From NCBI GenBank assembly GCA_035457725.1, contig DATIBC010000104.1, positions 1-26,176 of the forward strand: a DNA stretch of 26,176 bases. Direction: 5' to 3'. Origin of the DNA: DATFES01 sp035457725 (GTDB lineage: Bacteria > Pseudomonadota > Alphaproteobacteria > CACIAM-22H2). Positions within the stretch are counted from its first letter, which is position 1. Each line of letters opens with the position of its first letter. The translations under genes were made by a program, and so were the position numbers. The notes under the pieces are model-generated. The model did no database searches and was not told where the DNA came from. It saw nothing but the letters and a program-made list of their open reading frames with translations. Positions 1 through 6,860 of this stretch are shown here, piece by piece.

Positions 1-237
1 ACCTCGGCCCTCGATCCGGAGCTGACCGGCGAGGTGCTGAAGGTGCTCGAGCAGGTCGCCAGCGAAGGAATGACGATGATCCTTGTGACACACGAGATGG
101 GATTTGCGCGTCGGGTCGCTACGCGTCTCATCTTCATGCACGAGGGCAAGATCTGGGAGGAGGGCCGCGCCAGCGAGGTCCTCGCCAATCCTCGCACGCC
201 CGAGCTCGAAACGTTTCTCGACGCCGTGCTTCACTGA
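1..237 (+). CDS. Amino-acid ABC transporter ATP-binding protein, C-terminal part
   Basis: This is the last 78 codons of an ABC ATPase of the polar amino acid uptake type (GlnQ/HisP/EhuA-like), open at the left edge. The fragment begins in the D-loop (SALDPE), directly after where Walker B would lie. It carries the switch histidine in VTHEMGFAR and ends with the usual FMHEGKIWEEG stretch and a short tail. Walker A, the Q-loop and the signature motif lie outside the window. The stop is 30 bp before a gene for a periplasmic binding protein of the matching transporter class, so the two very likely belong to one importer. Permease genes are not visible and are presumably upstream. The substrate cannot be told from this fragment; the neighbours suggest an ectoine-like or other small cyclic nitrogen compound (inference). 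Confidence 0.9.
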   Translation, partial: TSALDPELTGEVLKVLEQVASEGMTMILVTHEMGFARRVATRLIFMHEGKIWEEGRASEVLANPRTPELETFLDAVLH

Positions 238-267
238 TCGTCAACGTCAACCCAGGAGGAGACGCAA

Positions 268-1050
268 ATGAAACGAATCGCCGCCGCGTTGCTCGCCGTA
301 TCGGCTCTCGTTCTCGGCCACGTCGAGGCCAAGGCCGATGCCTTCGCCGATATCGTCAAGAAAGGCGTGGTACGCATCGCCGTGCCGCTCGACGTGCCGC
401 CCTTCGGGTCGCTCAATCAGGAGCGAAAGCCGGAAGGATTCGACATCGATCTGGCGGAGATGGTCGCCAAGGCGCTCGGCGTCAAGCTCGAGCTTCAACA
501 GGTCACTGGGGCCAACCGCATTCCCTTCCTGATCACCGACAAGGTCGACATCGTGATTTCGGTGATGGGGCTGACGCCCGAGCGGGCCAAACAGATCATG
601 TTCACCGCTCCCTATGCCGACACGCATCTGGCGGTCTACGGGCCCAAGAGCGCCAACGTCAAGAGCGCCGCCGAAATCGGCAACCTCAAGGTGGTCGCCG
701 CCAAGGGCACGACGCAGGATCTCGGGCTTGCAGCGATGAATCCGCGCGCAAACATCATGCGCACCGAGGACGACGCCACCGCCGCGACGGCCTACATCAC
801 CGGACAGGCCGATCTTTTCGCCACCAACAGCTTGATCGTCCCAGACCTGATGAAACGCGCGCCGAACAAGGAGTTCGATCTCAAGTTCGTGATTCGCCGC
901 AGCCCGGCGCACATGGGCGTGAGGATGGGCGAGGTTGGCCTGCTGCAATGGCTCAACAGCTTCATCTTCTTCAACACGATGAACGGCGAACTCGATCGGC
1001 TTCATCAGAAATGGCTGGCCGCGCCGATGGCGCCGCTGCCGACGCTCTAA
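268..1050 (+). CDS. Periplasmic substrate-binding protein, amino-acid ABC transporter family (copy 1)
   Basis: A 260-residue solute-binding protein of the family-3 type (transporter substrate-binding domain). A Sec signal peptide covers about residues 1-23, with likely cleavage after AKA. The mature chain shows typical motifs: GVVRIAV near its start, PPFGS, GFDIDLAEMVAKALG, the hinge-region RIPFLITDKVDIVIS and PYADTHLAVYG. An AGGAGGAG ribosome site precedes the ATG. It follows an ABC ATPase tail by 30 bp, so it should deliver ligand to that importer. A second binding protein at 3051-3845 aligns along its whole mature length without gaps, and well over half the residues match by eye. A GC-rich hairpin lies just after the stop. 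The ligand is unknown; EhuB-like ectoine binding is possible but unproven. Confidence 0.93.
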   Translation: MKRIAAALLAVSALVLGHVEAKADAFADIVKKGVVRIAVPLDVPPFGSLNQERKPEGFDIDLAEMVAKALGVKLELQQVTGANRIPFLITDKVDIVISVMGLTPERAKQIMFTAPYADTHLAVYGPKSANVKSAAEIGNLKVVAAKGTTQDLGLAAMNPRANIMRTEDDATAATAYITGQADLFATNSLIVPDLMKRAPNKEFDLKFVIRRSPAHMGVRMGEVGLLQWLNSFIFFNTMNGELDRLHQKWLAAPMAPLPTL

Positions 1051-1065
1051 GGTGCCGATGCGACT

Positions 1066-1091
1066 CTCCGCCCTCTTCATGGAGGGCGGAG
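1066..1091 (+). terminator. GC-rich hairpin after binding-protein gene 1
   Basis: Perfect 10-bp arms CTCCGCCCTC (1066-1075) and GAGGGCGGAG (1082-1091) enclose a 6-nt loop, 15 nt after the stop of the binding-protein gene. No T-run follows, so it is not a classic intrinsic terminator. A hairpin in this place commonly acts as a partial terminator or protects the upstream message from 3' decay. It leaves room for the AAGGAGAT ribosome site of the next gene. Confidence 0.55.
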
Positions 1092-1126
1092 GCCGCCGGG
1101 CGCGGATTCGCCGAAGGAGATAGAGT

Positions 1127-1903
1127 ATGGTGGAAATCGAGTGGGCGCGCCTCAAGGCCGCCGAACTTGCCCAAATCGCCAAGCGCAACGCCATCGTCAT
1201 CCTGCCGATCGGCTCGACCGAGCAGCACGGCCCGCATCTGCCCACGCAGGTCGACGCGCGACTGGCGACGGAAGTCGCGCATCGTGCCGCGCGAATCATG
1301 GCCGACAAGCAGCCGACCGTCGTCACGCCGACCATCCCATTCGGCATGAGCGAGCATCACATGTCGCTCAATGGCACGATCACGCTCGACTACGCGACGA
1401 TGGCGGCGGTGCTCAATTGCGCCTGCGAATCGATCCTGCGCCACGGTTTCAAGCGTATCTTTATCCTCAACGGGCACGGCGGGAACACCGACGGCATCTA
1501 TACGTTCATCACCGAATTCACGGTAAAGCATCGCGTTCCCTTGGCCGGCGGCACCTACTGGAACATCGCCCAGAAGGAGATCGCCGAAATACTGGAGAAA
1601 CAGAAGGCGCTGTTGCACGCCTGCGAGGCCGAAACGGCGATGATGCTGGCGCTCACCCCCGAGCTCATCGATCAGGACGAGCTGTCGCAAATGCACGGCG
1701 CGTACGTTCCCGGGTTGGCGGCGATACCCGGCGTCAATGCAGGAGTCTATCGCTGGCGCCAATTGTCGAGCCGCTCGCCCATCGGTGTCATCGGCGACGC
1801 AGGCGCCGCGACTCCTGAAAAGGGCCGGCGCCTTTTTGACGCCATATCGGCCGCCGTGGCGCGCGCATTGCTCGAGGAGCGGCTGTGGAGCGAACCGATC
1901 TAA
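1127..1903 (+). CDS. Creatininase-family amidohydrolase
   Basis: A 258-residue protein with the full creatininase-family signature. Members are binuclear metal hydrolases that open cyclic amides (creatinine to creatine) or cleave related amide or formamide bonds. Expected metal ligands are present: E32, H34 and D43 in GSTEQHGPHLPTQVD, H117 in LNGHGGN, and a glutamate (E167 or E169) in HACEAET. Length matches the family, and there is no signal peptide, so it is cytoplasmic. A strong AAGGAGAT ribosome site lies just before the ATG. The next gene overlaps its 3' end by 19 bp, which suggests translational coupling. The neighbours are ABC transport genes, a DoeB-like deacylase and a creatinase/ectoine-hydrolase-like M24 protein, which suggests it opens a ring in a catabolic series. 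True creatinine activity cannot be assigned; the family also includes enzymes acting on other lactams and on mycofactocin or riboflavin precursors. Confidence 0.93.
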   Translation: MVEIEWARLKAAELAQIAKRNAIVILPIGSTEQHGPHLPTQVDARLATEVAHRAARIMADKQPTVVTPTIPFGMSEHHMSLNGTITLDYATMAAVLNCACESILRHGFKRIFILNGHGGNTDGIYTFITEFTVKHRVPLAGGTYWNIAQKEIAEILEKQKALLHACEAETAMMLALTPELIDQDELSQMHGAYVPGLAAIPGVNAGVYRWRQLSSRSPIGVIGDAGAATPEKGRRLFDAISAAVARALLEERLWSEPI

Positions 1904-3000
1904 GCGCGCCCGCCTCGATACCGGCGCCGCCGAGCTCCGCCATGCAAAGCGAGATTTCCGCCATGAGCCGGCTGACGGCGGACATCGATCTCCACGCCGA
2001 GGGCAAGGCACGCGGATTCCTGCGCGTACCGCATTCGGTGCATCGGTCGGCCTATGGCTGGATTCCGATTCCGATCGCCCGCATTCGCAACGGCGACGGA
2101 CCCAGCGTCTTGATGGTCGCTGGCAATCATGGCGACGAATGGGAAGGCCAGATCGCGCTGGGCAACCTCATCCGCGCCATCGAGCCCCGGCACGTGCGCG
2201 GTCGGCTCGTGGTGCTGCCGTCGCTGAACTTTCCGGCTGCGATCGTCGGTTCGCGCACTTCGCCGATCGACGATGGCAATCTCAATCGCGCGTTTCCCGG
2301 CGATGCGAACGGCGGGGTTACGCAGCAGATCGCCTACTGGGTCGAGCACGCGTTGCTCCCCGGATTCGACTTCGGTTTCGATTTTCATTCCGGTGGCAGC
2401 TCGTTGGCCTACGTCCCGAGTGCGCTGGTGCCGCGCGATCCCGATCGCGATCGCATGGAGCGCCTGATCGGCCTCCTGCGCGCGTTCGGCGCGCCGATAA
2501 GCTACGTCGCCGCCGCGCCGCAGGGTGGCGATCGGACCTTCACGTCGGCCGGACATCGGCAAGGCGTTCCGGTTATGGCGACCGAGCTTGGCGGCGGCGG
2601 AACGGTGTCACGGGAGGCGCTTCGCGTCGCCGAGGACGGCATGCGGCGCGTGCTCGCGCATGTCGGACTGCTGCGCGGTCTGCCCGTTCCGGCGGCGGCG
2701 GCGACGCGCCTGACCGAACTTGGTGGCGACGATTACTACGTCTACGCATCGGAAAGCGGAGTGTTCGAGCCATTGGCCGAACTCGGCGAGGAGGTGGCGG
2801 TCGGCCAGCCGGCGGCACGCATCCACCTTTATCACACGCCATGGCGCGAGCCTGTCTTATTGCGATTTGCGCGCGCCGGGTTCGTTTTGTGCAAGCGGAT
2901 TCCGGCGCGCTGCGAACGCGGCGACTGCCTGTTCCATCTGGCGGCCGACATGCGCGACCACGCAGAGGCCGGCAGCGCGACGGGAGATTCGGCAACGTGA
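1885..3000 (+). CDS. Succinylglutamate desuccinylase/aspartoacylase-family zinc deacylase, DoeB-like
   Basis: A 371-residue M14-like zinc hydrolase. The zinc triad is visible as H82 and E85 in GNHGDEWEG and H168 in DFHSGG, with the family motifs LPSLNFPA, SRTSPIDD and GNLNRAFPG. Its opening (HGFL/RGFL-type stretch, IPIARIRNGDGP, then NHGDE) resembles DoeB/EutE, the N-acetyl-diaminobutyrate deacetylase of ectoine degradation, more than AstE or ASPA. That recollection is from memory, not an alignment. The GTG at 1885 is chosen because AGGAG sits about 6 nt upstream; ATGs at 1942 and 1963 are alternatives. It overlaps the creatininase gene and is followed after 50 bp by a second binding-protein gene. 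It probably removes an acyl group from the product of the preceding ring opening. Confidence 0.88.
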   Translation: MERTDLSAPASIPAPPSSAMQSEISAMSRLTADIDLHAEGKARGFLRVPHSVHRSAYGWIPIPIARIRNGDGPSVLMVAGNHGDEWEGQIALGNLIRAIEPRHVRGRLVVLPSLNFPAAIVGSRTSPIDDGNLNRAFPGDANGGVTQQIAYWVEHALLPGFDFGFDFHSGGSSLAYVPSALVPRDPDRDRMERLIGLLRAFGAPISYVAAAPQGGDRTFTSAGHRQGVPVMATELGGGGTVSREALRVAEDGMRRVLAHVGLLRGLPVPAAAATRLTELGGDDYYVYASESGVFEPLAELGEEVAVGQPAARIHLYHTPWREPVLLRFARAGFVLCKRIPARCERGDCLFHLAADMRDHAEAGSATGDSAT

Positions 3001-3050
3001 ATCCAGACTCGACGCCGTCCTGCGTCGAGCAATTCCAGGAGGGGGAACAC

Positions 3051-3845
3051 ATGCGATCGTTTTTGAGAAATGCGTTGGCCACGGCGTGTGCGTTGGCGAT
3101 CGGAGTCGCAGCCGGTGGGGAAGCGCGCGCCGACAAATTGGCGGACATCCTGTCGCGGGGCGTGGTGCGCGTCGTCGTATTCTCCGACGTTCCGCCGTTC
3201 GGCTCGATGAACGTCAGCCGCGAGCTGGAGGGATTCGACATCGACTTGGCGAAGATGGTGGCGCAGTCGTTGGGCGTGAAATTGGAGTTGGTGCCGGCCG
3301 CAGCGGCCAATCGCATTCCCTACTTATTGACCGACAAGGCCGACATCAACATCGCGGCGATGTCGGTCACTCCGGAGCGCGCCCGGCAGGTCATGTACAG
3401 CGCCCCCTACGCCGACACTTCGTTGGCCGTTTATGGGCCCAAGAGCCTTTCGATCAAGTCGGCGGCCGACGTGACCAACTACAAGACCAGCGTCGCCAAG
3501 GGCACCACCGAGGACATCACGTTGTCGGCGGCCAATCCGCGAGCCGACATCATGCGAACCGAGGATAACGCGACCGCGGTGCAGGCGTACCTGTCGGGAC
3601 AATCGCAACTCCTCGCGGCCAACAGCGTCGTGGTGGTCGAACTGGCGAAGAAGAACCCGACGAAAGAGTTCGACTTCAAGTTCGCGCTTCGCCGAGCGCC
3701 AGCGCACATGACGGTCAAAATGGGCGAACACAATCTGGTGCGCTGGCTCGATACGTTCATCTTCCAGAACACGTTGAACGGCGAGCTGGACAAGCTGCAC
3801 GTCAAATGGCTCGGCGGCAATATGCAGCCGCTGCCGCCGCTCTGA
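3051..3845 (+). CDS. Periplasmic substrate-binding protein, amino-acid ABC transporter family (copy 2)
   Basis: A 264-residue family-3 solute-binding protein, closely related to the one at 268-1050. It has a Sec signal peptide at about residues 1-27 (cleavage after ARA), then GVVRVVV, DVPPFGSM, GFDIDLAKMVAQSLG, NRIPYLLTDKADINIA and PYADTSLAVYG. The ATG at 3051 is preceded by AGGAGGGGG, and a secretion signal starts exactly there. The same frame stays open upstream to 1737, but that stretch overlaps two real genes and has no family similarity. The gene lies between the DoeB-like deacylase and the M24 hydrolase, so the cluster codes for two binding proteins and shows only one ATPase. Differences cluster in ligand-facing stretches (for example PLD versus FSD before VPPFGS), so the two may bind related but different ligands (inference). 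Confidence 0.93.
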   Translation: MRSFLRNALATACALAIGVAAGGEARADKLADILSRGVVRVVVFSDVPPFGSMNVSRELEGFDIDLAKMVAQSLGVKLELVPAAAANRIPYLLTDKADINIAAMSVTPERARQVMYSAPYADTSLAVYGPKSLSIKSAADVTNYKTSVAKGTTEDITLSAANPRADIMRTEDNATAVQAYLSGQSQLLAANSVVVVELAKKNPTKEFDFKFALRRAPAHMTVKMGEHNLVRWLDTFIFQNTLNGELDKLHVKWLGGNMQPLPPL

Positions 3846-3869
3846 TCGCCGCGCACACGTTCGTATCGT

Positions 3870-3899
3870 CCCGCTCCCCTGCGCCAGCCGGGGAGCGGG
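3870..3899 (+). terminator. GC-rich hairpin after binding-protein gene 2
   Basis: Perfect 10-bp arms CCCGCTCCCC (3870-3879) and GGGGAGCGGG (3890-3899) enclose a 10-nt loop, 24 nt after the stop of the second binding-protein gene. No T-run follows. Its place and strength mirror the hairpin after the first binding-protein gene, so it may cap or stabilise the abundant binding-protein message while letting some transcription reach the M24 gene. Confidence 0.5.
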
Positions 3900-3942
3900 C
3901 GAAGCATCGCGCTCGATGCGCCCGAATACGGAACCTCCAATC

Positions 3943-5097
3943 ATGTCCAAGCACGATTTCACCGCCGACGAATTCGCCTCGCGTCTGGCCCGCGTGCGCG
4001 ACGAATTGGCGCGGGCGAATCTCGACTGGTTTCTTGCGTTCCATCCGGTGTCGATCCACTGGCTGACCGGGTCCGACGCGAAGAGCTATCAGGAATTCCA
4101 GTGCCTCTTCGTTCCCGCCGCCCCCGGGCCGATCGCGGTGATGACGCGCGAGGGCGAACGAAACGAGTTTCGCGATGACGCCATCGTCGACCGGATCTGG
4201 ACGTGGGGCGGCGGCGAGGCCGAGGATCCCATCGCCAAGTTCGAACGCCTGGCCGAAGAGCTCGGCCTCGATCGTGCCAAGGTCGGAATGGAGGTTCCGG
4301 CCTACTATCTGCATCCGCATCACTACGTGGAGATCAAACGGATTCTCGGCGCCGCCCTCGTGGCCGAGCCGACCAACCTGATCCACGACCTCAAGCTGGT
4401 GAAGTCACAGACCGAACTCGCCTACATCCGCCGCGCCAGTGGCATCGCCGACGCAGCGATGTCCGTCTTCGCCGGCGCCTTGCGCGACGGGGTGAGTGAG
4501 CTTGGCGTCGCGGCAAAGGTGTACGACGCACTGCTGAGTTCGGGGAGTGGCTTGGCGGCGAGTCCGATCAATCTCGTTTCGGGCGAACGGTCGTGCTTCA
4601 GCCACGGCGCTCCGACCGAGCGACAAATACGGCAGGGGGATTTCGGCAACGTCGAGTATGGCGCCGCCTACCGCCGATACACCGCCACGATCGGCCGCCA
4701 GTTTTGTCTCGGTCCGCCGACGGCGCGCATGCGCGAACTGTATAACCTGGTTCGTCGCGCCTGCGACGCCTGCATCGCCGAAATCCGCGATGGCGTACCG
4801 GCCGTGGTCCCGCACGAAGCCGCAAAGCGCCACATCGCCGATGCCGGCCTCGATCATTGCCGCGTTCACACCTCGGGATACGGGCTCGCTCCCGGCTTTC
4901 CACCGACTTGGGGCGAGCCGGTGCATATGATCGGCGGCAGCACTTATACCCTGCGAGCCGGAATGGTGGTCTCGGTGGAGCCGCCGGTGTTCGTCGGCGA
5001 GGAGCGCCTCGGCGCGCGCATCATCGATAACGTGCTGGTTACCGAGGACGGCGCCGAACTCCTGTCGCGATTCAGCCGCGACCTGATCGTCGTCTAG
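3943..5097 (+). CDS. M24-family (pita-bread fold) hydrolase related to creatinase / ectoine hydrolase
   Basis: A 384-residue two-domain protein of the M24 aminopeptidase P/creatinase superfamily. An N-terminal creatinase-type domain (about 1-150, including HWLTGSD) precedes the pita-bread domain. The five usual metal ligands (D, D, H, E, E) align by eye with E238 (NVEYG), T249 (TATIGR), Y313 (SGYGLA), E346 (SVEPP) and I361 (ARIID). Only one or two could still bind metal. The histidine in CFSHGAP (H221), which matches the catalytic-type histidine, is kept. Loss of metal ligands is typical of creatinase; GYG..GFPPTWGE also recalls the DoeA/EutD ectoine hydrolase branch. With creatininase and a DoeB-like deacylase upstream, a C-N bond hydrolase on a small compound is likelier than a peptidase. 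An ATG at 3916 in frame is an alternative start; neither has a clear ribosome site. Confidence 0.88.
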   Translation: MSKHDFTADEFASRLARVRDELARANLDWFLAFHPVSIHWLTGSDAKSYQEFQCLFVPAAPGPIAVMTREGERNEFRDDAIVDRIWTWGGGEAEDPIAKFERLAEELGLDRAKVGMEVPAYYLHPHHYVEIKRILGAALVAEPTNLIHDLKLVKSQTELAYIRRASGIADAAMSVFAGALRDGVSELGVAAKVYDALLSSGSGLAASPINLVSGERSCFSHGAPTERQIRQGDFGNVEYGAAYRRYTATIGRQFCLGPPTARMRELYNLVRRACDACIAEIRDGVPAVVPHEAAKRHIADAGLDHCRVHTSGYGLAPGFPPTWGEPVHMIGGSTYTLRAGMVVSVEPPVFVGEERLGARIIDNVLVTEDGAELLSRFSRDLIVV

Positions 5098-5151
5098 CGA
5101 TGTCGGCGATCTTTGGGCCGTCGCGCCACGCCGTCGTGCCGCGGACACGGT

Positions 5152-6759
5152 TTAGCGATGCTGTGCACGATTTCGGTCCGGCACGCGGGCGTCGAAGCAG
5201 TCGTCGATCGAGCGGCTCAGCAGCTCCTTGCGGATGCGCTCGGTGGGCGTTTTGGGGAACGTGTCGATGAACGCGATGAAGCGCGGTATTTGAAACTTCG
5301 CCAAGCGGCTGTCACACCACGTGAGCAGATCGCTGGGCGCCAGCGTTGCGCCGGGCTTGAGGCGCAAGAAGGCCTTCATGTCTTGGTCCGACAGCTCGTT
5401 CTCGACGCCGACGACCGCGCTCTCGGCGACGGCGGGATGTTCGTTCAGAACCCGTTCGACCTCCCACGCCGAAACGTTCTCGCCGCGCAACCGGAAACTG
5501 TCCTTCTTGCGGCCGGAATAATAGAAGAACCCGTCCTTGTCGCAGTAGCCAAGATCGCCGGTGCGAAGCCAGCCGTCGACGAGCGCGACTTGCGATGCTT
5601 CCGGATTGCGGAAGTAGCCCTTCATGATCACGCCAGGAATCTTCTCGCGCACCCAGATTTCGCCCTTGACCTCAGGGCCGACGAACGCGCCGTTGTCGTC
5701 GGCGATGCGGACGTCGAAGTAAGGAAGCGGCTTACCGATCGACCCAAGCCGCCCCTCCATATTGAGTGTGGTGAAACTCGACGCCTCGGTCATGCCATAA
5801 CACTCGCGGATCTCGACGCCGAAGCGGTCGCGGAACTTCTCCCAGATGGTGATCGGACAGCCGCCACCCCATGCGACACGAACTCCGTGACGTCGGTCGT
5901 CGGCGTTCGGCGGCTCCTTGAGCAGCAAAGCCAGGACCCCGCCGAAGAAATGGATGTGCGTCGCGCGATAGCGTCGCGCATCCTGCCAGAAACGCGAAAC
6001 GCTGAACCGCTCGGCAATGGCGAGCGTGACGGGCTCAAGCAGGCCCACGATCAGCACTTCGGCGCCGCCGATGTGATAGATCGGCTCCCAGAGATAAAGC
6101 ACGTCCCCGGGGCGTAATTCGGCGAGCCGGGCCGCCGCCCAACCGCAGGCCTGCAGCATGCGGTCCGTAACCAGGACGCCCTTGGGCGCTCCCGTTGTGC
6201 CCGAGGTATAGCTTATGAGCAGCGTATCGTCGGGCGTCGCCAAGAGCGGCGGAAGCGCAGTGGTGTCGGCGGCGGCCAGAGATTCGAACGACACGACGCG
6301 CGCCAACGTCGATTCGATGACCCCGGCGCGCGCGACGATCAAGTTGACGTCGCCGGGGCGTAATGCCTGACGAAGCTGCTCGCCACATTTTGCATCGGCG
6401 ATAATTGCCGATAGCGCCGAGTGCTGGATGACGTATTCGAGCGAATGGCCACGCAAATTGACGTTAATCGGCACCTGGCACACGCCGATTCGCGCCATGG
6501 CGAGGAACGCGACGACGTAGTCGGGGTGGTTCGGCAACATCACCGCCACGCGGTCGCCGCGTTCGAGCCCGAGCGCGATGAGGCCGATGGTGAGGCGGCG
6601 CACACGATCGCGCAGTTGGCGAAGCGTTAGCGCTTGATCTCCGAATCGGCAGTAGACGACGTCGGGATCGCGCATCGCACGGTCTTCCAGCATCTGGCCG
6701 ATCGTCCGCGGCGACAGAATGTCGTCCGTCGGCGCGTCGGCGGCTATGGGCGTCGACAT
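5152..6759 (-). CDS. CaiC-like AMP-forming acyl-CoA ligase
   Basis: A 535-residue ANL-superfamily adenylate-forming enzyme, expected to activate a carboxylate with ATP and load it onto CoA. The P-loop-like YTSGTTGAPKG is at about residues 184-194, YGMTEAS at 321-327, DGWLRTGD at about 395-402, and the hinge GRKKDSFRLRGENVS from about 417. The sequence style (RGENVSAWEVE, PKTPTERIRK) recalls crotonobetaine/carnitine-CoA ligase and related enzymes. The usual A10 catalytic lysine position appears to be arginine (R508 in TERIRK), which would weaken adenylation if the alignment is right. The ATG at 6759 has AAGGA upstream; a longer start at 6801 adds 14 residues. It runs towards the M24 gene, with 54 bp between the stops, and diverges from the aldolase-like gene. 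A role with the two enoyl-CoA hydratases in this region is plausible. Confidence 0.9.
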   Translation of the reverse strand: MSTPIAADAPTDDILSPRTIGQMLEDRAMRDPDVVYCRFGDQALTLRQLRDRVRRLTIGLIALGLERGDRVAVMLPNHPDYVVAFLAMARIGVCQVPINVNLRGHSLEYVIQHSALSAIIADAKCGEQLRQALRPGDVNLIVARAGVIESTLARVVSFESLAAADTTALPPLLATPDDTLLISYTSGTTGAPKGVLVTDRMLQACGWAAARLAELRPGDVLYLWEPIYHIGGAEVLIVGLLEPVTLAIAERFSVSRFWQDARRYRATHIHFFGGVLALLLKEPPNADDRRHGVRVAWGGGCPITIWEKFRDRFGVEIRECYGMTEASSFTTLNMEGRLGSIGKPLPYFDVRIADDNGAFVGPEVKGEIWVREKIPGVIMKGYFRNPEASQVALVDGWLRTGDLGYCDKDGFFYYSGRKKDSFRLRGENVSAWEVERVLNEHPAVAESAVVGVENELSDQDMKAFLRLKPGATLAPSDLLTWCDSRLAKFQIPRFIAFIDTFPKTPTERIRKELLSRSIDDCFDARVPDRNRAQHR

Positions 6760-6799
6760 TGCGCGTCCTTGCGGCGGTTCGTGGAAAAATTGGCGTCGC

Positions 6800-6853
6800 A
6801 TTCTCCCGTGCCGGGTCCTGGACGTGGTAACGTTGTCCGCGCCACGGGAGAAT
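6800..6853. promoter_or_regulatory. Long inverted repeat between divergent ligase and aldolase-like genes
   Basis: Arms ATTCTCCCGTG (6800-6810) and CACGGGAGAAT (6843-6853) are perfectly complementary over 11 bp and separated by 32 bp. Inside lies a shorter dyad, GGAC (6820-6823) and GTCC (6835-6838). The right arm contains the GGGAG that is the likely ribosome site of the aldolase-like gene. The arm centres are 43 bp apart, about four helical turns, which would suit two bound regulator dimers. In RNA the outer arms could instead hide the ribosome site. Confidence 0.5.
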
Positions 6854-6860
6854 CGAACAT

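Noticed and set aside
247..2011. Minus-strand open frames of about 350 residues opposite the binding-protein and creatininase genes
   Set aside because: Shadow composition and no motif; the plus-strand genes have full catalytic signatures and ribosome sites.
1737..3050. Open frame continuous with the second binding protein, giving a 702-residue protein
   Set aside because: The upstream part overlaps the creatininase and deacylase genes in another frame, has low-complexity Arg-rich composition, and the signal peptide and ribosome site mark the real start at 3051.
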